Assembly (NCBI GenBank): GCA_011503125.2
Contig: WWBZ02000016.1
Location: 4,898,001 to 4,962,000, forward strand
From: Botryosphaeria dothidea
Taxonomy: Eukaryota; Ascomycota; Dothideomycetes; Botryosphaeriales; Botryosphaeriaceae
Length of the DNA stretch: 64,000 nucleotides
Direction: 5' to 3'
Made by a program: the position numbers and the translations under genes. Positions 1 through 12,004 of this stretch are shown piece after piece (position 1 is the stretch's first letter; the number at the start of each line of letters is the position of its first letter). The notes under the pieces were generated by a model that was not told where the DNA came from, searched no databases, and saw nothing but the letters and a program-made list of their open reading frames with translations.

Positions 1-93
1 CTGGAATTGGGAGCTCACAGAGGCGCTGCTGACATCGTCCTGAGCGTAGGCAGCGGCGATCAGAGTGCCGGCGGCGAAGATGAAGGACTTCAT
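1..93 (-). CDS. N-terminus of a secreted protein (partial, runs off the window)
   Basis: The minus strand opens with ATG at 93 and stays open to the window edge, giving 31 residues that start MKSFIFAAGTLIAAAYAQDD. This is a classic fungal secretion signal: a lysine after the start, a hydrophobic core, then an AYA-Q type cleavage site, followed by a Ser/Asp-rich mature start. Such a start fits small secreted, cell-wall or GPI-anchored proteins, but the mature protein lies outside the window, so no function can be assigned. The gene is transcribed leftward, away from the long gene-free stretch on its right, which must contain its promoter. Confidence 0.7.
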   Translation of the reverse strand, partial: MKSFIFAAGTLIAAAYAQDDVSSASVSSQFQ

Positions 94-3000
94 TGTGATG
101 GATGGAGTAGTTGAACTGGGTCGAAGGGCGGCGGTTATTGTATTAAGAGATTGGTCCTTTGGAAGAGCAGCGAGTGGAATTAGGTGACCTGGAAAGGACA
201 GGAGAGGCAGACAGCTTATATGCTTGATGGGCGGAAATAGCGAAGGCGGGTGTTTGGGGATGCTGCGTACGGCACGTTTATTAAGTGGCCGGACGCGCAC
301 AGGCCCAATTATTCCTTCTCGCCCACGGGCGCGGCGCCCCCTCCTAGCGCGCCCACTCACGCCCACGAAGCACGCCAACCAGCCCGAGCCTGTCAGGAGT
401 CCGCGCTCGTCCTGTGGAGGTGACACGCTAGTCGTGCTCAGGCGCCCTGGCAAGAAGCGATCCTCTCAACAGCTCCCAACATGGCGTCTTCACCAGCGCC
501 AGCGGCCCCAAGCACCCCCCCCATGGATGCCGACACGACGACGGGACGCTTAGCCCGCGCGGGCAATTGGCCTGGCGGCAGCAGTCACCACCATCTCTGA
601 AGCCATGGCAGAAGTCGCGCTGCAGCATTGCGCGTCCCCCGTGAGCCCGCCCGTCGACTATGCGGAGCTCACGCGGCCGTCATGCAGCAACCGAATTGCA
701 CGCTTGCCGGGGTCGGACATTCGACATCAGCACTTTCGACAAGCCTTGCCGTCGCACGGAGCTTGGACGCGGCCATTGTCTCGCCGCAGCTGGCATACCC
801 AGCCCGGCTAGGGGTCGCCCAGGCTCGATTGGCACGATCGAGGGCCGCTGATCCAATTAGCATGCGGGCGCCGTTGAAAGCATCGCAGCCGCTTGGTGAT
901 GCTCATTACGGCTCGCCAGTCACACTACTCCGTATTCTGCTCCTGCGGCAAGCGCATCACCGGGGACGGCTGGGTGATTGCGAGCGGCGTCTGGCGTTGA
1001 CAGGCGGGAGCGGCAGCGGCCATGCGCAAGAGGCGGCGAGACGAGAGGCAGCGTTGGGCGCCGTCAGAGCTCGATGTGCCACCGACGATGCACCAACACG
1101 GGCGGGCGATGGAGCTCTCGAATGCCACACGATGGCTGTGCTGCCGTGTCTCTCGCTCGCTTCGGACCGTCTCGCCACCAATCCAATACCACGCTGATGT
1201 TGCTGTTGTCGTTTGCCGCCCGCCGTCTCTTGCTGGGGGGCGCAGCCTGCTATTCTTAGGGGGTTCGGGCTGGCGCTGCTGTTCCCGTGCCGGCAGCCGC
1301 GGTGCTGGTGGGCGTTATGGGGTTGCCTTCCGTCCGCTGATGCGCGCGGCGATCGGCCAAGACCAGAAACGCAGCTCCCCCATTCGCCGACGCCGGCGAG
1401 AGCCCCCAGCGCCGTCTTCGCCGCACTCTCCACTTCGAGCGACCTGCCCTGGCCTGCCCTGCTTCGCGGCTCCAACGGCACTCGGCCACAACCGACCTGC
1501 AGCAGCCGCCCCGTCCTTCGAGGCGGCGCCCGCTCTCGCAGCTACAGCCGCATGGAGCCTCGCCGCCTCTCTGCTGAAGGTTCTGCAAGTCATCGTCTGC
1601 GCTGGCTAATGAGACCCTCGCTTTTCTTTTGATTTCTCACGGATATGTGTTTCACTCGAGCAGGCTTCTCCCGGCTCTCAACAGCGCCAGACCCTGCATT
1701 TAGGCGTCCATGGTCAATCACCCGGCGAAAGCACCCACCACATCCTGCGAGATCTCGCACCAGCAGAAAAAATCGGGGGAGCATCAGCACTCTCTCTGGT
1801 TCAGCAGCTCGTGTCGGCGCGACGGTGCGCTATTGACCGCGCTGCAGATTGCTGCTCAGCTGGCGATGCGTTGGCGTGTTCATGCGCACGCGCACCAGCT
1901 GCCAGCAGCCCGCAAAGTGACAGAGGCCTTCTCCTGGCTTCACTCGTGTTCTCCATCTGTTCTGTGCTTTTCGTTCCAGAGTCTGCTGCCTCGGACGGGC
2001 CACCCCGACCAGAAGCCTGTTCGTCATCGCCCACGCCGCTTCTGGTCCCTGTTGCCGAACGCCAGCCAACCCCAGTCTCTTATTGAAGCAGGTGCCCGCT
2101 GCCCATGACTCACGATCATCACAAACACCTCGCCGAAGCGTCGTCACTGAGGGTCCGCCTCCGCGAACGTTGACGGTTGACCGCACTTACCGATGGGGCT
2201 ACTCTGGCGGTCAGGAACACCATCAATCTATTCTCTACCGTCGGGTCATAGACCGCCTGTGATTGTCTGTCACGACCGTTTATCTTATCGACTCATGGTC
2301 TACCGCGCTTTTTTTTCTTCGCTGTTCTCCTGTCGATGATGGCCTTTTTCTCCTGCCGACCCCGAGCGGTGAAACTAGAGCCTCAATTCGCGGGTCTTCG
2401 GGAACATTTCTCGAACCACCAGAAACTCGGCACCGGTAGCACTACCGACCTGCTGTCTTGGGTATTGAGTGGCTGTTCCTCTGGTGGAACCTACTCCACC
2501 AGCCAGGCGGCTCTGCGTTTGCGCTAGCGCATACCCGGTACCGCACAAGAATGCTGCAGCCGGAATTTCGCGTCGATGGGTTTCAAAGAGCCCAGAAACT
2601 TAGATCTGCCCGGCCCTTGATACTCCAACACAGCTATCTGGATGGAGGTTTCAATTCCCTGTTCTGACCTTGATCTGTCCACGATCTGGCCTATTACTCG
2701 ATCTATTTCCATTTTGCCGCTAAATGAAATCTGCAGCATTTCTCTGTACCAAAAAAAAAGCTGTTGACGTGGTCATGCAATATCGCGAAGCTATAGGTGA
2801 AGGACTCCGGAGTTTCGCCTTTTCTCTGTCCTCGTCAATGCTATACATGGCCCCGTCGGAGATATCGAGACGGGGACGGGTCGCCTCACTTTTGTTTCGC
2901 CGGTCCGACCGCCGGCCAGTTCCATCCGGCGAGTCGGGGAGCGGGCCGATGGGTCTAACATCGGTATTATGTTTCGGCCTTTGCTTTGTTTTGTTGCTGC

Positions 3001-4174
3001 TGTCCGTGTATCCATGCGTTAACTTCCACTTTTGGTGGGGGTTGACTGGCGGGTGTCTAGACTCTCGGATGTAGTGCACCGCGAACGCTGCACGGAACGC
3101 AAGAGCTACGGAATGGCAGGTGTCTTGTTTCATTTTCTAACTGTTTCCTGCAGTCGAGCGTTTTGAAAAATGGCATCTGCCGCAGATGCACGCTGGGGGA
3201 GCGACATCTCGGATGATGTACTAATTTCCGCGTGACAGAAATAGTGGCCAGTCAACGCCGCGATGTAAATCTCCTGGATCTTGATCGTCATTTTTTTCGT
3301 TGCATTCGAACGATCCTCGTCTTATCTGCTCATGGTCTCTGCTGAGGGATCTGCGATCTATTTTGATGCTTTCTTCTGGACCACGGGATCCAAAAGCTTA
3401 TAAGGTACAACTTTCTGATCAGTGACCCGTGCTGGTTAGGGAAAAAAAAAAACCATCATACCAATTACAAAAGCACCCGTTCGCAGGGCAAATAATTTTC
3501 TATCAAGATGTTCTGGGCCGTACTCTACTAGATAGCCGGGCACCTCATTGCTGGGTCAAAGAAGTTGTATTTCGGATGGACCGCGCGAAAGAGCTGTGTT
3601 TTTCCTTTTCTTCATCCTCATCACACTGGCCTGAACAGAACCCATTCGCATCCGCTCTCGTCCACCTTGATCTATTGCGCGGAATTTCTCGAGCAACATC
3701 TCTGCCTTCATGTTCACAAGGACCGGTCGGGCCAGAGTTTTTGGGGTTGCTTCCCAGAACTGCATTTCCCTTGCCGCTCTCTATGCCGGTGTTTCGATGC
3801 CATGACCTCATCATACATCTTTTCCTTACTCATTTTATTGGCGATGCTGAAGCTGCAAGGGTTCTGGCATAATCTGCTGGAATTCGCACGTCGGAATACT
3901 ACATCTGTAGTGCCTCGCTTCTATTTTGCACACTATCTGCCAATGGCATGAGGCAGTGATGGGTGGGGAACTTCTGCCTGATGATCTTTATTATCTCAAC
4001 TGCGTGGCCCCAGGGTCTCACCGAAAACGTCCACAAGTTTCCACTTCAATCAATAATCCCAGAAGATATTCACGGGGGCCAAGGATATGGCGTTATTTTC
4101 ACCGATGCTTCGCCTGCTCTTTCTCCGGCTCTACCTTGTGGCCTTAACACCTTCGTTGAGCCCAGAAAACCACG
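94..4174. other. Long stretch without a recognisable gene
   Basis: About 4.1 kb between the secreted-protein start and the membrane-protein gene. Roughly 240-2100 is GC-rich and has overlapping open frames in several phases. Their translations are Arg/Ser/Pro/Ala-rich with no family motif, as expected of GC-rich non-coding DNA. From about 2300 the composition is more balanced, with short A or T runs (near 2750, 3290 and 3440). I see no RNA gene, repeat pair or transposon end here. It may hold the promoter of the leftward gene and a long 5' region for the rightward one. Confidence 0.5.
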
Positions 4175-6374
4175 ATGGACAGCAGCCTACAGCCTCATTA
4201 CGATATCCATGTTGGTACCTGGACCAACTGGTCTCAAGGACGCGTCATGGGTGCCACCTTTACGCTGAAAAACAGAGAAGGTGCTCTCCTCGTCGCATTT
4301 GCTGCCCTATTCGTCACTTTGGCAACGACAAGCATCTGGAGGATATGCACTTTTCTCTTTCACTGCGCCTATTCATCCCCTAGGCCACACGATGGAGTCC
4401 ACCACCACCTACAGCTGATCCTTCGGAACTCCGTCAACCCCACAAGCGGCCTGGTCAATCTTGTTCGAGTTCTTTTGGCCTGGCGAGGCAAAGCGAAACG
4501 AAGCTCGGTACGGATACTACCTTTGTTCGCTCTCACTGTTCTGCTCACCTTTGTCTTTGCTCTTGCTGCCGGTTTTTCGTCTAGAGTTCTGGTGCGGTCC
4601 GACAACGAGGTCCTTGTTTCGAACTCAAACTGCGGCTACGTTCCCAACCTCGACAAACTCAGCACGAAAGACTGGATGAGCTTCTATCCGATGATAGCAC
4701 ATGTTGTCCAGTCATGCGAAGATTATGCGCGGCAATTTTACTCCTCTGAAGACTTGATCGGAGTCTGGGAGTGCAGCAAATTCGTTAAGAGAACACTCCA
4801 ATCAAACGTTGACCAAAACCCAACTGCAACTTGTCCGTTTCCGGGAAATATCTGCGTCAATAATTCTTCGAATCTACTACTAGATTCAGGATTGCTTGAC
4901 AGCCATAAGCATCTCGGCATCAACGCTCCTCCGAATGAAAGGTTTCTGTATAGAAGAGTTGCGCATTGCGCACCTCTGAAAACAGAGGGATACAAGAGGC
5001 AATACGATTTGCCCTATGAGTATTACCACTCACATAATGAATCGTATTGGGGATATTTCTATACGCAGCCGAGTTCTGCGAATGAACAAGGGCTCGCATA
5101 CCAGTATGCTGATGATTCGTTGAACCGAAACGCCGCGATATCTAGATACTCTCTCGTTCCTGACTACAATATAGGGTAAGCAATATTAACTTAATGTACT
5201 TAATAAATTCGCTGCTAAGGCTCAAAAGTTACGCCGTGACAACGCCCTACCAGAACCAGTCTGGTAATGGTACATTCATCCCTATTCCGGACTTGCAACG
5301 GACAGACGGCTCGACCACAATCTTTTTCCTATCGACGCAAGAAATCGTGTTTCTGAAACAAGTGCAAGATCCCTGGAACCAGGCAACGACGAGGGGAGCT
5401 ATTCAGTACGATTGGACCGGGATGGACGGAAATACAAGACTGTACATGAAGGACGAGCCGGCATCACCTCTCGGATGCGTCGAGCAAGAGCAATTATGCA
5501 ACCCCAATCTTCCGGAAGAGAGGCAGTGCAGCCCACTCGGCTCAAATCTCGACCTCTTTGACTCGATCGCATCATCATGGGATGGCAGATACAGCGCGGA
5601 GAAGCAAGAATTCATTTATGCTGCTTTCCGATTCTACAACATCCACTTCCACACTTTCCTCCATGGCCTCGGTGCGAGGATGTTGAGGTCCAGGGATAGT
5701 CTTTACAGCGGGTTTCAGAGCCCCCTCCCGCCCAATCAGTGGCAGCTGGATGTGATACACTGGTTTAACATTGCTTTGGTGTCAACTCAGGAGGCGTTTC
5801 TCGAAATGGCGGCAGGACCCTCGGACTCGGTCGTGGTCCCGTACTTCCGTCGGCCGAATGGAACTGCCACGGTGAATGGCTTCTGCAAAAAACCAGGTAG
5901 CAGGCTTCCACGCACACTTCCTCCGTATATACTGACATGAAACTTCAGAAAGTACTCAGCACGGCGTACACTTCGTTCAACCTCTTCGCTCTCTGTTCCA
6001 TTTTCATTGCCGGGATCCTCGCTATCATTGTGTTCTACAACATGGAACTCCTAATGCGCCTTATGGAAGAGCGCTTCAGCCACATCACTTACCAACGCTA
6101 CGAGTGGGACATGAATGAAACTTTCCAATTGCATCGGCTCGCACACGAGGAGCCTGGTGCCGGTCCTTGGTCTGGCTCTCCACATTCTGTTCCGGTGGCG
6201 TGCCAAAGCCAGAAACTGGCAATTCTCGACCTCGATAATCCGAAGCGTCCAAAGCTGAAAGCATACCATGCTTTCAGTAAAGGGAGTAGCCACTGTAGAG
6301 ATGACAATGAAGACAATGCGAATGCAATTGATGGCGAAAGACGGGCCTCACGGGGAGAATATGCTTGTATTTGA
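4175..6374 (+). CDS. Multi-pass membrane protein of a fungal family of unknown function, three exons
   Basis: Proposed join 4175..5175, 5220..5896, 5953..6374, giving 699 residues in frame. Introns are 44 bp (GTAAGC...CTAAG) and 56 bp (GTAGCA...AAAG); a donor at 5872 with an acceptor at 5948 is an alternative for the second. The N-terminus (MDSSLQPHYDIHVGTWTNWS) and the stretch beginning GATFTL match, from memory, a widespread uncharacterised Pezizomycotina membrane family. Predicted membrane segments lie near residues 35-65 and 110-135, followed by a long Cys-containing, probably extracytoplasmic middle with several N-glycosylation sequons (for example NNSS and NESY). A last segment follows STAYTSFNLFAL, then a short hydrophilic tail. 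I know of no function for the family. The gene looks intact. Confidence 0.8.
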
Positions 6375-6631
6375 AGCTTTTTCGTGAGCAAAAAATCGCG
6401 GACGGTAGCAATGCTTTCATTATGACGCACGGTTTCTTTTAATCTAACGATGAACGGTCACCCTCAATTTCTCCATTATTCATTGATACTTTATTAATAA
6501 ATTTCATATGGATCTGACAGTTTTAGACGAAAAATACTTAGCCAGTACCGCTTCAACACCACGCCGGCCAGCGTCGAAGTCATATACTACGGCAGAAGTA
6601 TCGCAAACCGTCCTCCGCCTTTCAACCCCCC

Positions 6632-7498
6632 TCAGCTCGATGGAAACATAGCTTTGCAGCCCAGCCACAGCACCGTCTTCCCAATTCTATTCGGATACGC
6701 GCTCAACACATTCTCATACAACTCCTCCGCGCTCCCCGACACCTGCACCAGCCTACTAAACGTCTGAACATACTCCCTCGATGCCGCCACATTCCACACA
6801 CCATCCACGCCTCCCGGCCGATGATGCGACCCAACCACAATCGCCGGACGAACCGCCTCAATCCTATCCAGCGCCTCCACCCACGCATCCCGCTGGCTTT
6901 GCAGCGGCGACTCGGCCATCCACATGTGCACGTCATTGTACACGATATCGCCGGCCACGACCATGCTCAGCGCCGGCACCCACAAGAACGTCGTTGCATC
7001 CGTATCCGAATGCCCGGCATCAACCGCCTCGAGCACGTTGCCCTCCAGCTCGAACGCGTTGCCGGCCAGCGGCTCCGCCTGCACCGCGAACGACGCCTCG
7101 TCGATCTGGCCGGGAAACGCCCGGTGCCAGAACGCGCGGAACGGCGGCGTCAGCTGCGTCGCCATGTGCGCGATGGACGCCTGCGTCGACACGACCCTGG
7201 CGCCCGGGAAGCGCGTGCGCAGGTAGGCCAGGTTTAACCAGTGGTCGCCGTGGCCGTGCGTGATGTAGATGGTGGCGAGGCGCTTGTGCGGGCCGAGGGT
7301 TTCGCGGACCCAGTCGGCCAGCGCGACGCCTTGGGTGGCCGTGAAGAGCGTGTCGATGAGGACGGCTTCGGTGGCGCCGGAGATGAGCGTTACGACGGTG
7401 GGCTGCCACAGGCCGACGGTGCCGTCGGGGAGGATCTCGCTGGTGGGGATGGCCGGGGCGTTGTAGAGGTCGGCGCGCAGTTGGGATGGGAGCGCCAT
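6632..7498 (-). CDS. Metallo-beta-lactamase fold hydrolase
   Basis: A single-exon gene of 288 residues. The metal-binding motif HxHxDH is clear as ITHGHGDHWLN (H81, H83, D85, H86). Further ligands fit H163 in DAGHSDTD, D184 in VVAGD and a late His in GSHHRPGG (225-226). This is the full set expected for a two-zinc MBL-fold enzyme. Family members hydrolyse lactones, thioesters or beta-lactam-like bonds; the true substrate cannot be read from the sequence. There is no signal peptide, so it is probably cytosolic. The next gene on the same strand, 0.6 kb upstream, is a damaged PhzF-like gene. The two could once have served a shared catabolic or detoxification role, but that is only suggested by position. 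Confidence 0.88.
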   Translation of the reverse strand: MALPSQLRADLYNAPAIPTSEILPDGTVGLWQPTVVTLISGATEAVLIDTLFTATQGVALADWVRETLGPHKRLATIYITHGHGDHWLNLAYLRTRFPGARVVSTQASIAHMATQLTPPFRAFWHRAFPGQIDEASFAVQAEPLAGNAFELEGNVLEAVDAGHSDTDATTFLWVPALSMVVAGDIVYNDVHMWMAESPLQSQRDAWVEALDRIEAVRPAIVVGSHHRPGGVDGVWNVAASREYVQTFSRLVQVSGSAEELYENVLSAYPNRIGKTVLWLGCKAMFPSS

Positions 7499-8115
7499 GG
7501 TTTTGGTTGGAGGGCTGGAAAAGAGAGCCAGACTATGGTATCGGTGTCTTGGGTGATTTGTAGATTGAACTCATGTTCGGAGAGCGCAAACACTTATCTA
7601 TATTCAGCGCAATAGATCATGATTAGATGAATAGGTATGAAATTTGTCAGTTGACCCTGGTGCAAGATCCTGGAATTGGTCATCCAAATATTGAAGGAAC
7701 ATTCCTAAAATGATCCTTCTTCCGGATCTCATGGTCGTATACTGAGCTCCAACTTGTTGTTGAGGACTGATGAGTAAACAGACGGCTTGTGAGAGACCGA
7801 TGATTAAGCGGGCTGCATGATCGCAAACCATCAAACCTGGGGGCCATGCAGCTTACTCTTTGGCTTTTCTTCGGCTGCTGTACCATCTGGAGACATCGGC
7901 TTCTTCTTCATTCTCCCGAGAAGCGATCTTGCATTGGCACAGTTGACTCATGACTATCGGCGAGAAAGATCGTTTCCCCGCACAGGTACAATACATATGA
8001 TCTCTGAATTGCTCATTCTGAAGATGGCTTAGAAACCGCTTAGCCTGATTTTGTTTTTTCTTTCAATGTACACGAAGGGCGTGCCAAGGAAACGGCAGGT
8101 GGACCATCCTGTACA
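7499..8115. other. Intergenic region upstream of the MBL-fold gene
   Basis: About 0.6 kb between two minus-strand genes. It should contain the promoter of the MBL-fold gene and the 3' end of the PhzF-like gene. Short open frames here show no family similarity. I saw no repeat or RNA gene. Confidence 0.5.
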
Positions 8116-9105
8116 CTATTGAGGTAAGAGTATAGTGCCCTCCGTCACAGGCGCAGCCTGGCCAGACAGACGCATTGAAGAGACCTTAGTGCCCTGCTCA
8201 TCCAACGCAATCTCCACCGTGAGCTTGCTATCCCTCCCGATCTCGGACCCCTGGTCGTAATGGAACTTGTATTTGCCGTTCTTCTGGCCGTCTCGGAGAG
8301 CGAGATACGCCGACAGCGTGCAGCAGCTACTGCCGCATGCAGGATCCTCGAGGCCGATTGCGATCATCCGTACTCGCAGACTTTGGACCTTCGTACCTTG
8401 CTCGATATGGGTCTCGAGGGCTTTGTAATATATGGTACCGACAAATTATGGGCTCCATTTGTCGTCCAGAGAAGTGGGCGGTCCGTTCCCGGCGCTCACA
8501 TTGGCGAACAGGTCCGGGAGGTCTGTGAAATCGACAAGAACGTAGGTCACGCCTCTGACGACAGACACAGTTGGATACGTATCTTTCATCGACGCTACTG
8601 CAGTGCTGGCTGTAAGCCCAGGCTGCGTGTCAAGTACGTTCTGCCGTGTAGTCTCGTTCGAGTGGATGTGGACATTGTGCGGCACTTCTGCTGCCACGGT
8701 TCCGGATTCCCGGTCATAGTTGATGCCAACCGTACCGGCCTTCGTCTCGATGCTGGCGATGGCCGTTTCCAGGCCCGATGAGCCTGGAAGCAGTTGTCGA
8801 AAAAGGACATGACCGGTTCCTATCACAGGATGTCCGGCAAAGTCCATTTCGTTGACGGGTGTGAAGATGTGGGCTCGAGGCGGTCGAGACGTGTCGCGTC
8901 GGTCGAGGAAGACGGTCTTGGAGAAATCGAACTCTCTCGCCATGTTTTGCATGTCTTGGTGTGAGAGTGCATTGTCCGTGACCTCTACGACGGCCAATTG
9001 ATTGCCTGTATACTTGAAAAGTATCATCAGTCGAGAGATCGGGCAGTATCAGGCAATCTATTGTTACCTTTGGGCAGTGAATACATCAAGAGTCACTGAA
9101 GCCAT
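8116..9105 (-). pseudogene. PhzF-family (phenazine biosynthesis-like) isomerase gene with two lesions
   Basis: Exon 1 (9068-9105) encodes MASVTLDVFTAQ plus two bases before a good donor (GTAACA), and exon 2 (8116-9013) continues with YTGNQLAVVEV. Together they give the typical PhzF start. Later motifs are NEMDFAGHPVIGTGH, GTIYYKAL and GLEDPACGSS, and the full length would be about 311 residues. Two problems are visible. First, the reading frame needs an acceptor ending at 9014, but the bases there are AA on the coding strand instead of AG. Second, an in-frame TAA at 8446-8448 splits the protein just before FVGTIYYKAL, with clear homology continuing in the same frame. PhzF enzymes are proton-transferring isomerases acting on small metabolites. 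The gene is probably inactive; sequencing error or an unseen intron is the alternative. Confidence 0.8.
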
Positions 9106-10270
9106 GTATTAGCCTTGTTCATCTGTTCTCGAAAAATTGAACGCACCGAATGGGGCTCGTGGGCTTGTCATCTTGTCGTTTATCTGAATAGAGCGTTGAT
9201 TGTTCGATTGGGATAAAGAATCGACGGTATCGAGCCGGGAAATGTAGATAGGCAACGTCTTTGGGTTTTAAAGAATTGTTCGTATGACTCCCTTGGATCC
9301 TCTGATTCTGCCGACGCAAGCCGAGTGACGTGGTTTATGGTCAGCATGCATGTTTCCGGCCAAGCGTATCCACTAATTGAATAAGAGCTGTCGGCAAAGC
9401 CGATACTTTTGCAATCAGAAGAAAAAATTGCCGAACAAGACTCATCTTCGGCAAAAAAAAAAAAACCCCCCAACCTCAATTCACGAGTCACACACAACGG
9501 CCCTCCTGATCGATTTCCATTTCAAACTACCTCGGATTTGACTATGAAAAGCCTACTCCTAATCATCCTACTTCTCTTCGAAAGGCGAGAGGCGCTGAAA
9601 GATACGATCCATGGAGCTCTCTCCCACGCAGGTCAGCGTACAGAAGGGCTATTGACGTGCCCCTACGGTGCTCATTAGCCCTTCACCTGGGACCAAAGGG
9701 ATGAATAATGGCATGATACAAGCCGGAATATGACCAGACCTCTGCCCAAGATGAATTGAATCCGGAGTTGCAATAGAAGCCACAATAGGGGCATTCAACT
9801 CTCTGGCCTGACTGTATGGAGTTTCAACTTCGAAAGACAAACCGATGCCAGATCAAGAGAATTGTACGACTGAGAGGCTACTTACCATAGCCAGAATTGA
9901 CGCCCGCTATTGCTTTATTTACTCTAGTCCGCAACGAATTATAAGCTTATTTATACCTAGAAAATCAATCACAACGCAATCTGAAGATTTTGGGCCGGCA
10001 TCAACAATTTTCTGCATGGAAGTTTCACACTGGAGTCCAGCATGTCACCACCGAGCACTCAGACGATTTTTTCTTCGCTTCATACCTGCATGGGAGACCA
10101 CAACTTATGCGCTACCAGCATGAATAGACGTCTACCAACTCTTATTCTGGACCTAAGAAAACCATCCATATTCAAATTATTGGATCCAAAGAATCTTTAT
10201 GGCACATGTGCTGGCTTAAGTCATTTCTAGGGCACCCCCGAAGTACAGAATCAACTTTTTCTGTACGTCC
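9106..10270. other. AT-rich start of the repeat island, no gene seen
   Basis: Composition turns AT-rich here. Open frames are short and have no family similarity. No target-site-flanked element could be delimited. The decayed HET fragment begins at its right edge. Confidence 0.5.
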
Positions 10271-10560
10271 CATAAGACTCTCCAAGAATACCTCAGGAAC
10301 GGTGTTCCACTGGAATCACTTCCTAGGCTCTTCCGTCAAGCAGTGGACGACGTATGTAGGGAGCTTGAAACCAGTCATCTCTGGATAGATGCGCTGTGTA
10401 AAGTGCAGGAAGGTCCTCAAGGTTGGCGGCATGAAGCAGCAAAGATGGCAGACACCTTCCGCAACGGCTATTTGACATCAGCGGGCCAGGCCCTTTCCTT
10501 GGTTTATTGTGGCGGCAGAGCAGATGGCTTGCTCCAGATCTGGCTGTCTACGGCGTCGGC
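10270..10560 (+). pseudogene. HET-domain fragment (relic 1)
   Basis: One frame through about 10303-10545 reads as the middle of a fungal HET domain: VPLESLPRLFRQAVDDVCRE, then SHLWIDALCKVQEGPQGW, HEAAKMADTFRNGYLTSAG. This matches the family pattern LP..F.DA......YLWID.LCI.Q and the following A.M..IY..A.LTI.A. Neither the upstream ALSYVWG block nor the downstream RGWTYQE block is found in frame, and flanking DNA is full of stops. HET proteins trigger heterokaryon incompatibility cell death in fungi; this copy is too short to work. Confidence 0.75.
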
Positions 10561-10895
10561 AGAACTCTAATTCGATAATTGCTTTCTGGACCTTGAATGT
10601 CATGGATGCAAACAATCTTAGTGAGAATCTCTACGAGATTGGCTGAATGTTGGAACGATAAAACATTAAATCTATTCAGCAGTATGTACCAGGATATGGA
10701 GTTCAGGATAATCTGAATATGAAGTAACAGTTTATTTGATGGCACTATGCTTCACATCTGTTGCGAAATTAGAAAGTGTTATCTCCTTTGTAGGACCTCT
10801 GTCTCGGTAACCAATCGTTCCGCTATCAAAAAATTCTGGATCCGAAATTCCGTATGAGAGATCTACATGACTAGACCAAACTTCGAAATAGGAGG

Positions 10896-11524
10896 TGTTG
10901 GATTGTTGATGAACAACGATGATCCATTGATGATTGGCATGAGGAGGAAGGGCATAGGTGGCCCACCCTCCTTATATACGTAAGTGAGTGACTAAGCTAT
11001 CTGGTGTTGCAGAAGCAATATGCAAAATGTTACGGTGCAGCCTCCACAGGTTGAGGAAGTTGGGGATCAGCCCCGCTGGGAACGACAGAAGTCGGAACCC
11101 TAAGGGTCCGAGGTCACGTGACCTCCGCGATCAGTTGGACCCACCCGCTCATTCGCCAAGACAAATGAGCGAGCAAACCATCTGAGCGCTTCCCGCTCAG
11201 ATGCTCCACCAGGCTCGGAAAGAATAGCAGTTAAGCGCAACACGCCAACTGAGCACATAGATTGTAGACAATCTCCTACGTGTATATAAACCACACTCCT
11301 TAGATAGCTTTGACCTTCGTGGTCAACTTCACAATAGAATTTGGACTCTATTGGTAACAAGGCCTTCGCACGCAGTACTCGGTCTTCAGTCGTCTACTCG
11401 TTCCTCACGTACCTCTTCTTGTACCCACTCAAGGAAAACCCTTCGACAGGTTTCCACCCTCTTTGGTGTTTGGATCCTTAGAGGCAGGGGCCCGCTCGTT
11501 ACACAAAACACGTGATTTCCAACA
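10896..11524 (-). mobile_element. Solo LTR, family A copy 1, interrupted by another LTR
   Basis: On the minus strand the element runs from TGTTGGAAATCACGTG at 11524 to CAATCCAACA at 10896, with TG...CA ends. It is flanked by a perfect 5-bp direct repeat GGAGG (10891-10895 and 11525-11529). A second LTR (11028-11503, family B) sits inside it. Removing that insert and one copy of its 5-bp duplication leaves 148 bp, exactly the length of the reconstructed copy 2 at 19412-19804. Inside are a TATATAAG box and the block CCTCCTCATGCCAAT. No internal retrotransposon genes accompany it. Confidence 0.88.
11028..11503 (+). mobile_element. Solo LTR, family B (476 bp), nested in family A copy 1
   Basis: The ends are TGTTACGGTGCAG and GGCCCGCTCGTTACA, flanked by the perfect 5-bp duplication CAAAA (11023-11027 and 11504-11508). 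The TG...CA ends and duplication length are those of an LTR retrotransposon. A TATATAA sequence lies at about 11282. The left part contains a 16-base perfect palindrome around CACGTG (11110-11125) and a hairpin CTGAGCG...CGCTCAG near 11183-11201. Orientation is assigned from the TATA position and is uncertain. The element is probably gypsy-type, but no coding part is present to prove it. Confidence 0.85.
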
Positions 11525-11529
11525 GGAGG

Positions 11530-12004
11530 TTATTTATGTACAGAAGGTTTAATACTTCCCGATCATTGGATAATAGCTAGAAGATGGTTAACTTGCAAAT
11601 TCTATATATAGTAGTTGATAACTCTCCAATTATAAACTAGTCTTTCCGGGCCAAGCCTATTTTTTTATAGAGGAAGAAGGACCAATGAAGTTACATAGTG
11701 ATTATTTAGAATTACGGTTAATGCAGATATGCCTATAGGGCACGGTTGGGGATTGTCGATTTAACTTCTTTATTAATTAGAATAATAAACGTAGAAGGCA
11801 AAGAATAACGAGAAGACTCACGTATGAAAAGCCGGTGTTATCACGGGTGCCAGATCCTGTTAAAGAATTTATAAAGAGAGTCCTACCGACAGTCTCGCTT
11901 CTCTAGCAGATACGTTACGTCCTAAATACGTTTCTAAAGGCACTGAGCAGTGCTCCCCTCGCCTGAGTTTTTATCTCTATCAGCTTCAGCTTCTCTTCTC
12001 AAGT
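11530..12004. other. AT-rich region upstream of the secreted-protein gene
   Basis: Very AT-rich between the nested LTRs and the secreted-protein gene, becoming more pyrimidine-rich from about 11880. It should contain the promoter of the gene at 12005. No element ends or coding similarity were seen. Confidence 0.45.

Noticed and set aside
224..2108. Many overlapping open frames of 60-195 codons in GC-rich DNA
   Set aside because: Open in several phases at once, Arg/Ser/Pro-rich, with no domain motif or splice logic; expected by chance in GC-rich sequence.
8068..9027. Two separate short genes in place of one PhzF gene
   Set aside because: Both halves lie in the same frame and together give the motif order and length of one PhzF protein.
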